53,579 nt of DNA from Armatimonadota bacterium (GTDB lineage: Bacteria; Armatimonadota; UBA5829): NCBI GenBank assembly GCA_029907315.1, contig JARYME010000005.1, positions 1 through 53,579 of the forward strand. Reading direction: 5' to 3'. Made by a program: the position numbers and the translations under genes. Below are positions 7,520 through 18,512 of the stretch, one piece after another. Every line of letters starts with the position of its first letter. Position 1 is the first letter of the stretch. The notes beneath the pieces are model-generated. The model ran no database searches and was not told the DNA's origin. It worked only from the letters and a program-made list of their open reading frames with translations.

Positions 7520-9034
7520 ATGGCAGTGAATATCAGACCCGATGAGGTTGCCAGAGTACTGGAAAGTAACCTTGCCGGTTACGAAAAAGAGATCTCAGAA
7601 GCCAGCGTGGGAACCGTCCTGCAAGTCGGCGACGGCATCGCACGGATCTACGGCCTGCAAGACGCAATGGCAAGCGAGCTTATCGAGTTTCCGAACGGCG
7701 TCATGGGCATGATCTTGAACTTGGAAGAAGACAACGTCGGCGCTGTCATACTGGGTCCAGACACAGACATTAAGGAAGGAGACCAGGTTAAAAGGACCGG
7801 CAGGATTATCGATGTGCCAGTGGGCGAAGCTCTCGTCGGACGCGTTGTGAATCCGCTAGGGGATCCGCTGGACGGGAAGGGACCTGTCGTTGCGTCTGAG
7901 CGCAGGTATGTTGAGTCGCGTGCCCCTGGGGTTGTTGAGCGGCAACCGGTCAAGGAGTCGCTGGCTACCGGAATCAAGGCGATCGATTCAATGATACCGA
8001 TCGGTAGGGGCCAAAGAGAGCTCATAATAGGTGATCGGCAAACGGGGAAAACCGCCATAGCCGTAGATACGATCCTGAACCAGAAGGGCGAGGACGTCTA
8101 CTGTATCTATGTTGCTATTGGCCAAAAACTGTCTACTGTCGCTGGCATAGTGGATACGTTTCAGAAGTACGGCGCTATGGAATATACGACCGTAGTCATC
8201 GCTTCAGCCAGCGATCCAGCGCCTTTGCAGTACATAGCCCCTTACGCAGGGTGTGCTATGGGCGAGTATTACCGGGACAGTGGTAGACACGCTTTGGTGG
8301 TGTACGATGACCTGTCCAAGCACGCTCAAGCTTATCGCCAGATCTCTTTACTACTCAGAAGACCGCCGGGTAGAGAAGCCTATCCGGGAGACATCTTCTA
8401 CTTGCATGCAAGGCTTTTGGAGCGAGCTGCTAAACTCAGTGATGAATTGGGGGGCGGTTCGTTGACCGCGCTGCCCATTATCGAAACTCAGCTCGGAGAC
8501 ATATCCGCGTATATTCCTACGAACGTCATTTCCATAACAGACGGCCAGATTTACCTCGAGCCGGACTTGTTCTATTCTGGCGTTCGACCAGCCATAAACA
8601 TTGGAACCTCTGTTTCGAGGGTTGGTTCGAGCGCTCAGAAAAAGGCGATGAAGACCGTCACCGGCATGCTCAAGCTCGATCTGGCGCGCTATTGGGAGTT
8701 GGCTGCTTTTGCCCAGTTCTCCAGTGATTTGGATAAGGCAACACTGGCGCAACTCGCACGCGGCGAGAGAATCGTGGAAATACTCAAACAGCCGCAATAC
8801 CAGCCGATGAAACTGTCTGAGCAGGTCGTCATAATCTATGCGGCCACGCACGGATACTTGGACGACCTGCCGGTGTCTGCGTGCAGACGTTTCGAGAAAG
8901 AGCTGCTGGCCTTCGTGGACGAGCGGTATCCGGATATTGGTCATGTAATCGAAAGTACCGGCGAAATAGACGAGAAAACTGAAGCCGCGATTAAGAAAGC
9001 AATAGAGGAATTCAAGAATCAGTTTTCACTCTGA
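7520..9034 (+). CDS. atpA: ATP synthase F1 subunit alpha
   Basis: The non-catalytic nucleotide-binding subunit of the alpha3beta3 head. It is 504 residues, standard for the family. The P-loop is GDRQTGKTA (about residue 170), followed by the alpha-specific [20 protein letters not shown] region upstream of it. The Walker B region is [13 protein letters not shown], and the family signature [14 protein letters not shown] is present near residue 365. It begins at the ATG at 7520 and its TGA overlaps the atpG ATG by one base (TGATG), a common coupling arrangement. Nothing unusual is seen. Confidence 0.97.
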   Translation: MAVNIRPDEVARVLESNLAGYEKEISEASVGTVLQVGDGIARIYGLQDAMASELIEFPNGVMGMILNLEEDNVGAVILGPDTDIKEGDQVKRTGRIIDVPVGEALVGRVVNPLGDPLDGKGPVVASERRYVESRAPGVVERQPVKESLATGIKAIDSMIPIGRGQRELIIGDRQTGKTAIAVDTILNQKGEDVYCIYVAIGQKLSTVAGIVDTFQKYGAMEYTTVVIASASDPAPLQYIAPYAGCAMGEYYRDSGRHALVVYDDLSKHAQAYRQISLLLRRPPGREAYPGDIFYLHARLLERAAKLSDELGGGSLTALPIIETQLGDISAYIPTNVISITDGQIYLEPDLFYSGVRPAINIGTSVSRVGSSAQKKAMKTVTGMLKLDLARYWELAAFAQFSSDLDKATLAQLARGERIVEILKQPQYQPMKLSEQVVIIYAATHGYLDDLPVSACRRFEKELLAFVDERYPDIGHVIESTGEIDEKTEAAIKKAIEEFKNQFSL

Positions 9035-9888
9035 TGGCTACAGCAAAAGAAATTCGTCGCAGAATACGCACGGTCAAGAACATACAGAAGATCACCAATG
9101 CGATGAAGATGGTCGCTGCCGCACGCCTCAAGAAAGCGCAGGCGAGAGCTGAAGCGGCAAGACCGTACGCTCAGAAAATGAAGGAGCTCATGGGTAGATT
9201 GTCTAGCTCCGCCGCTTGCATTTCCCACCCGTTGCTTGAGCGGCGCGAGGAGACAAATACTCTATTTGTCATTATCGGTGCAGAACGAGGTCTGGCTGGT
9301 AGTTACAATGTCAACGTTGTCCATCACGCGCTGAGCGAGATTGGCGGTCGGCCCGTGGAAAGCGTCAAACTCGTTTTGCTGGGCAGAAAAGCGATAAGCT
9401 TTTTCAGGCGCAGGCCGTATCAGATAGTAGCGACGTTCGAAAGCCGCAGCTCGGATGTGGCTTTCTCAGACGTCCAGCGTCTTACGGCACGTGTGCGGAG
9501 TATGTTCGAAGAACGCGAGGTTGACGCTGTCTACCTAGTTTATTCTCGCTTCGTTACCCCTATGAAACAGGTGCCTACCACTGTGCAGTTGCTTCCTATG
9601 GAGCAGCCTGCAACCGAACAGAAGGCTGAGGGCGATTTCGAGTTCGAACCCGAAGCCTCAGAGCTTCTGGGCGCACTGCTTCCCAGATATCTAGATACCT
9701 TGGTGTATCAAGCGCTTATCGAAGCACAGGCCAGTGAGCAGGGAGCACGAATGACGGCAATGTCGACTGCCACCAACAATGCAGCTGAAATGATCGAAAC
9801 CTTGACTCTCGCTTACAACAAGGCTCGCCAGGCAGCAATAACCAAAGAGCTCACTGAGATAGTAACGAGCGCAGAGGCTCTTACATAA
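9034..9888 (+). CDS. atpG: ATP synthase F1 subunit gamma
   Basis: Gamma is the rotor shaft that turns inside the alpha3beta3 head. The 284-residue protein has the two long terminal helices that form the shaft: N-terminal KEIRRRIRTVKNIQKITNAMKMVAAARLKKAQ, quoted here in parts as RRRIRTVKNIQKITNAMKM and VAAARLKKAQ, and C-terminal GARMTAMSTATNNAAEMI, the family signature. Between them is the Rossmann-like domain with ERGLAGSYNVNV. It overlaps atpA by one base. Confidence 0.96.
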   Translation: MATAKEIRRRIRTVKNIQKITNAMKMVAAARLKKAQARAEAARPYAQKMKELMGRLSSSAACISHPLLERREETNTLFVIIGAERGLAGSYNVNVVHHALSEIGGRPVESVKLVLLGRKAISFFRRRPYQIVATFESRSSDVAFSDVQRLTARVRSMFEEREVDAVYLVYSRFVTPMKQVPTTVQLLPMEQPATEQKAEGDFEFEPEASELLGALLPRYLDTLVYQALIEAQASEQGARMTAMSTATNNAAEMIETLTLAYNKARQAAITKELTEIVTSAEALT

Positions 9889-9905
9889 CGAGTAGCACAA
9901 TGTAA

Positions 9906-11778
<1,873 letters not shown>

Positions 11779-11894
11779 TACGCTCTGAATGCCTATGCCG
11801 TGCTTGCGACAAGGCGTTCTGGATTTGTTAAGTGGTCCTGGTTTCAACTTCGTATAACCGCGCTCAGTGAACGCATCGAGAAGGGCTTCCGGTA

Positions 11895-13340
11895 ATGTCT
11901 TTCACAAGATCGCAGCTGTTTATGAGGAAGTGGATTCTATTGGCTATGCTTGTTGCTATTCCCGCTAGGTCGTACGCTTACAAGGTTCCGTACGAAGCTT
12001 GGATGGGAGCGTATGTAGGCGAGAACAAAGTCGGTTACCTTTGTCTCAAGATAGAACGCTCTGAGCTCGACGGGGTTAGGGTATACCGAATAGCCAGTAC
12101 AATGCATACTCGCCTTACTGTTTTAGGTGTTGAGCTGATTCAAGACGTCACTACTATCGTATTGGCGGATGAAAGCTGGAGACCCCTCTATGAGGAATTT
12201 GTGATGTCTAGCGGGGGCAAGACCACAACCGTCACGGCTCGCTTTGGCAAGTCCTCTATCGACTGCGTTGTCACATCGGGGCAGAGTGCGAGCAAGAAGT
12301 CGGTTGCCGTACCTGAGGGAGCGAACCTGGTCGGCGACTCTATGTTTGCTACGCTGGACAAGGTTCCTGGGATAGGCAGCGAATACCGAGCTCACTACTT
12401 CAATCCGCTTACCTTAGCTGTGGAGGAAATTATCATAAAAGCGGAGAGACAGGAAGAGCTTGAGCTCGGTGGCAGGCTCTACAGTGCCACTGTCCTTTCA
12501 AATCACACACCGATGGGCGATATGACTGTGTGGCAAGCCCGTGACGGCGAGGTCTTGAAGGTTGCTGCAATGATGGGCATCTCGCTCATCCGCGAACCGG
12601 CAGAGCAAGCGAAGGCCGGATTGGCAGGAACGACCGAGGATTTTGCGTTTCGGACACGCGCAAAAACTGATAAGCCGATTCAAGCGCCTAGGGAATGCAA
12701 AGCTCTTGACGTTTTGCTCTATGGGCTTTCCGATTCCTCGATGGTTATAAGTGACTCGCGGCAGAAGGTCGATGTCGTGGACGAGAAAAAGGGCGTTTAC
12801 AGATATCGAATCCGCGCGGAGCTCTTTGATGTGAGGAAGTCTGTTATGCTGCCGGTTCGAAAACTGGGTTTCGATAACTATCTGGTCCCGACCCCCTACG
12901 TTGATTGCGATGCACCGTCTATCAAGACCCACGCTGAGTCGATTGTCGGAACTACCAAGAAGGCGTACACAGCCTGTTCCAAAATAAGGCAGTGGATCTA
13001 CTCGAAACTAAAGGTTAAGGCGGACGTTGGGATTACAAGATCAGCGAGTGATGTGTTAGAATCTAAATCTGGAGTGTGTAGGGATTACGCCGTGCTGTTT
13101 GCTGCGTTGGCAAGAGCTGTGGGCGTGCCTACAAAGGTTGTGTCAGGCTTGGTTTATCTTAACGATGGGTTCTACTACCATGCTTGGGTCGAGTGTTGGG
13201 TTGGACAATGGGTGCCATTTGACGCCACGATGCCCACTGATTTTGTAGATGCAACCCACATTAAGCTTGCTGAAGGTGACGCTACAACGATGTTTACCCT
13301 TGCCAAGGTGATCGGCAATCTTAGAGCGGAGGTCAAATAG
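11895..13340 (+). CDS. Secreted transglutaminase-like protein
   Basis: A 481-residue exported protein. The N-terminus (MRKWILLAMLVAIPARSYAY from residue 10) is a signal peptide, cleaved probably near ARSYA. Residues about 30-250 resemble the N-terminal domain seen in bacterial transglutaminase-like proteins that begins with a YVGENKVGYL-type stretch. The C-terminal transglutaminase core has the papain-like triad: Cys395 in SGVCRDYAVLFAALARAVG, His429 in YYHAWVECW and Asp443 in PFDATMPTD. The substrate is unknown; such proteins often act as peptidases or amide hydrolases in the envelope. It lies between the atp and nuo clusters with gaps of about 100 bases on each side. Confidence 0.8.
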   Translation: MSFTRSQLFMRKWILLAMLVAIPARSYAYKVPYEAWMGAYVGENKVGYLCLKIERSELDGVRVYRIASTMHTRLTVLGVELIQDVTTIVLADESWRPLYEEFVMSSGGKTTTVTARFGKSSIDCVVTSGQSASKKSVAVPEGANLVGDSMFATLDKVPGIGSEYRAHYFNPLTLAVEEIIIKAERQEELELGGRLYSATVLSNHTPMGDMTVWQARDGEVLKVAAMMGISLIREPAEQAKAGLAGTTEDFAFRTRAKTDKPIQAPRECKALDVLLYGLSDSSMVISDSRQKVDVVDEKKGVYRYRIRAELFDVRKSVMLPVRKLGFDNYLVPTPYVDCDAPSIKTHAESIVGTTKKAYTACSKIRQWIYSKLKVKADVGITRSASDVLESKSGVCRDYAVLFAALARAVGVPTKVVSGLVYLNDGFYYHAWVECWVGQWVPFDATMPTDFVDATHIKLAEGDATTMFTLAKVIGNLRAEVK

Positions 13341-13440
13341 GCATTCTCTGGTGTCGGACGCGTGATCTACCGAACCGAGAGCTGGGTTCTGGAACGACGG
13401 GCGGTTAGGTCTTCGCTGACGCAGAGAGTGCCACGGAGCT

Positions 13441-13818
13441 ATGTTAGCAAAAGACTTTTTGGCAGTAGGAATATTTATCGTAGTAGGAATCGTATTCGTT
13501 GCGATTACTTTAATAGCTTCTTATTTCTTTCGCCCCTACAAACCCACCGGAGAAAAGCTTCGCACGTACGAATGCGGTGAGATTCCGTTCGGTCCAGCCT
13601 GGCTGCAGTTTCGCGTCGGGTACTATATATACGCGTTGATATTTCTGATCTTCGATGTCGAGGCAGCCTTCATCTTCCCATGGGCAGCGGGGCTACTGGG
13701 GTTCTCGCGAACCAAGGCCTTGGCTGTTTTGGGCATTGTGGATATGGTAATCTTCGTGGGCGTGTTGGTCTTGGGGCTTGTTTATGCTTGGAAGAAGGGG
13801 GTTCTCGAGTGGAAGTAG
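13441..13818 (+). CDS. nuoA: NADH-quinone oxidoreductase subunit A
   Basis: A membrane subunit of complex I, 125 residues with three helices. The conserved loop after helix 1 reads [20 protein letters not shown], with the Tyr-Glu-Cys-Gly motif that faces the quinone site. [20 protein letters not shown] is the family's second signature. The ATG at 13441 has GGAG close upstream. It opens a four-gene complex I cluster and overlaps nuoB by ten bases. Confidence 0.95.
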   Translation: MLAKDFLAVGIFIVVGIVFVAITLIASYFFRPYKPTGEKLRTYECGEIPFGPAWLQFRVGYYIYALIFLIFDVEAAFIFPWAAGLLGFSRTKALAVLGIVDMVIFVGVLVLGLVYAWKKGVLEWK

Positions 13819-14342
13819 AGAAGCCTTTCGATTATATTGAGCGAATACCAGGCGGTGCAATCATAACCACGACTGTCGATAAGGTACTCGAGTGGGGTCG
13901 AGAATGTTCGCTTTGGTACTTCAGCTTCGGTCTGGCTTGCTGCGCTATCGAAGTTCTTATGGCAGCCGGCGCAGCCCGTTTTGACCTGGATCGGTTCGGT
14001 ATGATGTTTCGAGCGACCCCCAGGCAGTCCGACCTAATGATAGTTGCCGGGACGGTTACGAAGAAAATGGCTCCTCGTGTCAAGAGACTCTACGATCAGA
14101 TGGCGGAGCCCAAGTACGTGATAGCCACAGGCAGTTGCGCTAACGCGGGCGGTCCATTTGCGGATTCCTACGCGGTTTTGAAAGGGGTAGATCTCATTAT
14201 ACCGGTGGATGTTTACGTGCCTGGTTGCCCTCCAAGGCCCGAAGCACTGATCTTCGCAGTTCAGAAACTCAAGGAAAAGATGCGCAACCAGGTCCGTATG
14301 AAGCGCTCAAATCTACCGGAGGATACTCGCTGTGATGCCTGA
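13809..14342 (+). CDS. nuoB: NADH-quinone oxidoreductase subunit B
   Basis: NuoB carries cluster N2, the last iron-sulfur centre before quinone. The GTG at 13809 gives about 177 residues; AAGGGGG sits eight bases upstream within nuoA. All four cluster ligands are visible: the adjacent Cys pair in [11 protein letters not shown], Cys in [12 protein letters not shown] and Cys in [12 protein letters not shown]. The frame stays open upstream, but that part is a shadow of nuoA. Its end overlaps nuoC by eight bases. Confidence 0.95.
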   Translation: MEVEKPFDYIERIPGGAIITTTVDKVLEWGRECSLWYFSFGLACCAIEVLMAAGAARFDLDRFGMMFRATPRQSDLMIVAGTVTKKMAPRVKRLYDQMAEPKYVIATGSCANAGGPFADSYAVLKGVDLIIPVDVYVPGCPPRPEALIFAVQKLKEKMRNQVRMKRSNLPEDTRCDA

Positions 14343-14778
14343 GATTATAGAGGCGGCGGTTCGGAACGCGTTTCCGGACGCGGTGCTTGATTCGTTTGAA
14401 ATAGACGGAGTCCTGAACATCAAGCTCAACCCAAGTTTACTGGTGAGCGTGTGTGAGCTTCTGCGTTCAGGCGAGAGTCTTGCCTTCGACTACCTAGCCG
14501 ACATCACTGCAATTGATTGGCAAGACCGTATCGAGGTTGTTTATCGACTCACTAGCTTGGCTTCGAATGCCAAAGTCGTGCTTCGAGTCGACTTAGACAG
14601 AGAAAATCCCAAAGTTGATTCCCTCACCGGCGTGTGGAAAGGAGCGGAGTGGCAAGAACGAGAGGTATACGACTTGATGGGTGTCAAGTTCCTCGGACAC
14701 CCGGACTTGCGTCGCATCTTGCTGCCGGAGGATTGGGAAGGTCATCCGTTGAGGAAGGATTATGTCATCCCGGATTAG
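14335..14778 (+). CDS. nuoC: NADH-quinone oxidoreductase subunit C
   Basis: NuoC is the 30-kDa-type subunit of the peripheral arm that packs against NuoD. The 147-residue protein has the signature region [20 protein letters not shown] followed by [19 protein letters not shown]. It is short compared with many NuoC proteins but complete at both ends. The ATG at 14335 is chosen over an adjacent GTG at 14332; the difference is one residue. It overlaps nuoB by eight bases and nuoD by 17. Confidence 0.94.
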   Translation: MPEIIEAAVRNAFPDAVLDSFEIDGVLNIKLNPSLLVSVCELLRSGESLAFDYLADITAIDWQDRIEVVYRLTSLASNAKVVLRVDLDRENPKVDSLTGVWKGAEWQEREVYDLMGVKFLGHPDLRRILLPEDWEGHPLRKDYVIPD

Positions 14779-15868
14779 GACCGAATTTGTAGAAATCAAC
14801 ATGGGTCCGCAGCACCCATCGACCCACGGTGTGCTTCGGCTGGAAGTTGTATTGGACGGAGAGGTCATAGTAGACGTCAAACCCGACGTCGGTTATCTGC
14901 ACCGCGGCATAGAAAAACTCGCCGAGATGCGCACCTACATTCAGTTTATCCCAATCACCGACAGATTGGACTATCTTTCCTCTATGCTCCAGAATGCGGC
15001 TTATGTGGGTGCGGTCGAAAAGCTTGGGCAGATAGAGGTGCCTGAACGCGCCGAGTATATACGCGTGATAATGATGGAGCTGAATAGGATCGCCAGCCAT
15101 CTTATCTTCTACGGTGCTATGGGCCTTGATCTCGGCGCGACCACCCCGTTTCTTTACGGAATGCGGGAGCGTGAGGATATACTCGATCTGTTCGAAATGA
15201 CCTGTGGGGCGCGTCTGACTTACAACTATTTTCGCCCCGGTGGGGTGATGGCTGATCTGCCAGCAGGGTTCTATCAGAAAGCAAAGGCGTATATAAAGAA
15301 GCAACGCGAAAGACTTGCTGAGTACGATGACCTATTGACAAACAACCAGATATTCATCGCCAGAACGCGAGGGGTCGGTGTCATCTCCGCTGAGGAAGCT
15401 ATTAACTACTCTATGAGCGGTCCAACGCTGCGCGGTTCCGGTGTTGCCTATGATGTTCGTAAGGCGGATCCTTATTCCGTATACGACAAACTGGACTGGG
15501 ATATCGCTGTAAGGACCGAAGGCGACACCCTAGCGCGGTACTTGGTGCGTATGCAGGAGATTCGAGAGAGTTTGAAGATCATTGAGCAAGCTCTGGACAT
15601 GATGCCGCCAGGCAAGTTGCAGTACAAAACGCCGCTTCGACTGAAGCTTCCTGAGGGCGAAGTATATCACCACATTGAATCGTCCAGGGGAGATCTCGGG
15701 GTATACTTAGTCAGCGACGGCACAGACAAGCCCTACCGACTTAGATGGAGGTCGCCCTCTTTCATCAACCTTGGTGCACTGAGTCGAATGGCTAAGGGGT
15801 GGAAAGTTGCCGACTTGGTGGCGATATTGGGCAGCTTGGACATTGTACTGGGAGAAGTAGATAGGTAG
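14762..15868 (+). CDS. nuoD: NADH-quinone oxidoreductase subunit D
   Basis: NuoD is the 49-kDa-type subunit that forms the quinone pocket with NuoB. The 368-residue protein contains the family signature [17 protein letters not shown] at the N-terminus, with the His pair lining the quinone site, then [15 protein letters not shown] and the C-terminal DIVLGEVDR ending. It is unfused to nuoC. No nuoE-N genes follow: the next gene, 46 bases on, is an unrelated PIN/TRAM protein. Confidence 0.95.
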   Translation: MSSRIRTEFVEINMGPQHPSTHGVLRLEVVLDGEVIVDVKPDVGYLHRGIEKLAEMRTYIQFIPITDRLDYLSSMLQNAAYVGAVEKLGQIEVPERAEYIRVIMMELNRIASHLIFYGAMGLDLGATTPFLYGMREREDILDLFEMTCGARLTYNYFRPGGVMADLPAGFYQKAKAYIKKQRERLAEYDDLLTNNQIFIARTRGVGVISAEEAINYSMSGPTLRGSGVAYDVRKADPYSVYDKLDWDIAVRTEGDTLARYLVRMQEIRESLKIIEQALDMMPPGKLQYKTPLRLKLPEGEVYHHIESSRGDLGVYLVSDGTDKPYRLRWRSPSFINLGALSRMAKGWKVADLVAILGSLDIVLGEVDR

Positions 15869-15914
15869 CCTTGCGAATCCGATAGTGCCCCCAGGAAAGG
15901 AGGTGACGCAGCGG

Positions 15915-17093
15915 ATGAGATTGAGCAGCAAACTTTTTCGACCTCTTGTGACGTTCATCATGGTCATCCTCGGTTCCTGTGGGGGCTATAAAGTTGCACA
16001 GCAGTACCTTCGGCTAATTGACGCCTATCTCCGCGGTGAGAGCAGTTGGTTTTTGTGGATTCCGCAGAACCCCACTCAGCTTACAAAGTCCGACCGTTTG
16101 TGGCTCACTGCAGCATTTATGCTGGTCGGTGCTATGCTTGCGTTCGTCGTCGAGCGGCTCGCCTATGCCCAAGCCAACCGTGCCAGAGAAAGATGGAACT
16201 CAATGCTGCCTACCGAAAGGCTGTTGTTCTTCGGTGGGTTGTTAAGTGGTCTATTGTTGACAGCGTTGATAAGAAGTATACTGGCGCCACCTGTTTGGCT
16301 CACCTTAGCACTGACCGTAATCCTGTGCTATGTTTCCGTTGTTGCCTTTGAAAGTCTTAAGGAACAGGTTCGCTTCTATTTTCCGGTTCCGGCGGCGCCG
16401 GAAAAACTTGGCGAAAGGCGCTTTTCAAAACCGAAACTGCTCGACACGAACGTGATTATCGACGGCAGGATTGCGGACATCTGCCGCACAGGGTTTCTGG
16501 AAGGTCCGGTTTATGTTCCTAGATTTGTCTTGGATGAACTGCAGCTCATAGCGGATTCCAGTGATTCCTTGAAGCGAGCAAGGGGACGTCGGGGGCTCGA
16601 GATCCTGAACCAGATGCAGAAGGAGATTGGTCTCGAAATTCCGGATTTCCCCGGGATCGGAGCGGCTGGTGATGTCGATGCGCGTTTGGTGTCGGCCGCA
16701 CAGCAGCTTGGCGGCGTCATTGTGACCAATGATTACAACCTGAATCGAGTAGCTGAGCTCCAGGGGGTTGAGGTGCTTAACATAAATGAGTTGGCTAATG
16801 CACTGAAACCCGTTGTCCTGCCTGGTGAGGAAATGCGCGTCACGATTGTTAAGGAAGGCAAAGAAAGAGACCAGGGTGTTGCTTATCTGGACGACGGCAC
16901 TATGATAGTTGTCGAGGGCGCCAAAAAGCTTATTGATCAGACGCTGGATATAGTGGTCACCTCAGTTCTGCAGACTGTTCAGGGCAAAATGATTTTCGGC
17001 AAGATCAAAGAGCCCGTAGAAACGGAACCTACCCAAGAAGATGAAAGCATCCGCACTTATACCGGCAGCAGGCTCAGGCGAAAGACTCGGTAA
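15915..17093 (+). CDS. YacL-like membrane protein with PIN and TRAM domains
   Basis: A 392-residue protein. The ATG at 15915 is preceded by a near-perfect AAAGGAGGTGA at about 15896-15906. The N-terminus has about four membrane helices (such as [21 protein letters not shown] and [17 protein letters not shown]). A PIN nuclease-fold domain begins [19 protein letters not shown] and carries the acidic residues Asp, Glu (VLDELQ) and Asp ([12 protein letters not shown]). A TRAM RNA-binding domain follows (about residues 300-365, [20 protein letters not shown]). The same protein (YacL) precedes ispD in Bacillus. Its role is not firmly known; RNA cleavage is a family-based guess. The C-terminal tail overlaps ispDF by 53 bases. 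Confidence 0.87.
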   Translation: MRLSSKLFRPLVTFIMVILGSCGGYKVAQQYLRLIDAYLRGESSWFLWIPQNPTQLTKSDRLWLTAAFMLVGAMLAFVVERLAYAQANRARERWNSMLPTERLLFFGGLLSGLLLTALIRSILAPPVWLTLALTVILCYVSVVAFESLKEQVRFYFPVPAAPEKLGERRFSKPKLLDTNVIIDGRIADICRTGFLEGPVYVPRFVLDELQLIADSSDSLKRARGRRGLEILNQMQKEIGLEIPDFPGIGAAGDVDARLVSAAQQLGGVIVTNDYNLNRVAELQGVEVLNINELANALKPVVLPGEEMRVTIVKEGKERDQGVAYLDDGTMIVVEGAKKLIDQTLDIVVTSVLQTVQGKMIFGKIKEPVETEPTQEDESIRTYTGSRLRRKTR

Positions 17094-18195
17094 AGGAATA
17101 AACAAAGTCTTCTGCACTGTCGGTGGCAAACCCATACTTGCTCACACCCTGTCCGTTTTTGAGTCGTGTTCCGCAGTTGAGGAAATTATCCTGGTGGTGC
17201 GGAGCTCAGATATGCCTGCTGCGCAAGCCCTCTGCAGCGCGTTCGGATTCTCCAAGGTGCGGCGTATCGTTAAGGGCGGTAGGCGCAGACAGGATTCTGT
17301 GGCGGCCGGTCTCGAACTCGTTACGAACGACATAGTAGCGATTCACGATGCTGCGCGGCCCTTCGTGACGGAGGACCTCATAGTGCGCACTGTTCGAGAG
17401 GCAGCACGCAGCGGCGCTTGCATCGCAGCCGTTCCAATGATCGATACCGTCAAGCGAACGGCGCATGGTCGAGTGGTCGAGACCCTGGACAGAAAGGGCT
17501 TGTATGCTGTACAGACTCCTCAAACATTCCGCACTGATCTTATCAGAAGGGCACACTTGGAAGCTCGAGCTAAAGGCATTCTGGCAACCGATGACGCGTC
17601 GCTTGTGGAAGCTTTGGGGGAGCAGGTGACGGTTGTCGAAGGCTCCTACGAGAACATCAAAGTGACGACTCCTGCAGATCTCGAATGGGCTGAGGCTCGA
17701 CTTGCCGGTTCTGATGTGCGTACCGGCATAGGCTATGACGTGCATCGGTTGGTCGAGGGAAGAAGGCTGATACTTGGGGGAGTGGATATCCCTTTTCCTA
17801 AGGGACTGGAAGGTCATTCTGATGCAGACGTATTAACTCACGCCGTAATGGATGCCCTTTTGGGCGCTGCTTGTCTGGGCGACATAGGCAGACACTTCCC
17901 CGATTCGGATGCGAAGTACAAAGATGCGAGCAGCTTGGATCTGCTTGCCGAAGTAAGAAAGAAATTGGCTGAGGCAGGTTGGAGCGTCGTGAACATTGAC
18001 GCAGTAGTGATCTGCGAACAACCTCGCATAGCGGATTTCGTGAACCAGATGTCGGAGCGCATAGCCGGTGTGCTTCAAATGGAACCAGATCGAATCAGCC
18101 TAAAAGGCACAACCACCGAAGGGCTAGGCTTCGAGGGCAGGGGTGAAGGCATAGCCTGCCAGGCCGTTGCAACCGTGCGACGTTGCCGCACCTAG
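17041..18195 (+). CDS. ispDF: Bifunctional IspD-IspF, MEP isoprenoid pathway
   Basis: A fusion of two non-consecutive enzymes of the MEP pathway, 384 residues. Residues 1-225 are IspD (MEP cytidylyltransferase): the N-terminal nucleotide-binding motif [14 protein letters not shown], then DAARPFV and the signature AVPMIDTVK. Residues about 228-384 are IspF (MECDP synthase): the metal site [28 protein letters not shown] and the C-terminal [17 protein letters not shown]. IspE, which catalyses the step between, is not in the window. The ATG at 17041 lies 53 bases inside the preceding gene; it must be close to right because the catalytic motif begins at residue 4. Confidence 0.95.
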   Translation: MKASALIPAAGSGERLGKGINKVFCTVGGKPILAHTLSVFESCSAVEEIILVVRSSDMPAAQALCSAFGFSKVRRIVKGGRRRQDSVAAGLELVTNDIVAIHDAARPFVTEDLIVRTVREAARSGACIAAVPMIDTVKRTAHGRVVETLDRKGLYAVQTPQTFRTDLIRRAHLEARAKGILATDDASLVEALGEQVTVVEGSYENIKVTTPADLEWAEARLAGSDVRTGIGYDVHRLVEGRRLILGGVDIPFPKGLEGHSDADVLTHAVMDALLGAACLGDIGRHFPDSDAKYKDASSLDLLAEVRKKLAEAGWSVVNIDAVVICEQPRIADFVNQMSERIAGVLQMEPDRISLKGTTTEGLGFEGRGEGIACQAVATVRRCRT

Positions 18196-18242
18196 TTTCG
18201 CTGTCGTATTTGCGTTTTCATCAGCACGGCGCAACTTTCTCG

Positions 18243-18271
18243 TTGCAAAACCCTTTTTCCTGTGGTAACAT
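18243..18271 (+). promoter_or_regulatory. Promoter of the 6S RNA
   Basis: TTGCAA (18243-18248) and TAACAT (18266-18271) are 17 bases apart, with TGG directly before the -10. Transcription would start near 18278. Confidence 0.65.
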
Positions 18272-18277
18272 ACAATT

Positions 18278-18500
18278 GAATTGAAGCACGGTTCCGTTTG
18301 GGACCCTGCGGTGCGCGTGATTCGTCGAGGAAGTTTGAGCCGACACTCATACTTTAGGAACCTTGACTTGGTGACTCCGAGTGGCAGCCCCGTTTAAACG
18401 GGGAATCGCGAGGATCACCAGCGGGTTCCACCCTGGTTTCTGGGGTTCAAAACTCGGTAGACACACGGCACTCGCGGGGTCTATTGTTTTCTGTGCTTTG
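18278..18500 (+). ncRNA. ssrS: 6S RNA
   Basis: 6S RNA binds RNA polymerase holoenzyme by mimicking an open promoter. The transcript folds end to end into one long, interrupted hairpin. AAGCAC (18284-18289) pairs with GTGCTT (18493-18498). GACCCTGCG (18302-18310) with the following GTGC and CGTG pairs with CACG, GCAC and CGCGGGGTC (ending 18481). AGTTTGAGCC (18332-18341) pairs with GGTTCAAAACT, GGAACC with GGTTCC, and TTGGTGA with TCACCAG. The apical arm ends in CCCCGTTTAAACGGGG (18388-18403). The left side of the central bubble, GAGCCGACACTCATAC, closely matches the same part of E. coli 6S RNA as I remember it. The right side can form a small hairpin (CCC...GGG at about 18431-18444), also a known 6S trait. 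Ends are approximate; a processed form may run from about 18302 to 18482. Confidence 0.85.
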
Positions 18501-18512
18501 GAATAGTAACCT

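Noticed and set aside
11779..11894. Promoter before the transglutaminase-like gene
   Set aside because: TATAAC at 11853-11858 has no -35 at an acceptable distance.
18388..18403. Perfect palindrome as a protein-binding operator
   Set aside because: It forms the tip of the 6S RNA apical arm, which explains the symmetry.
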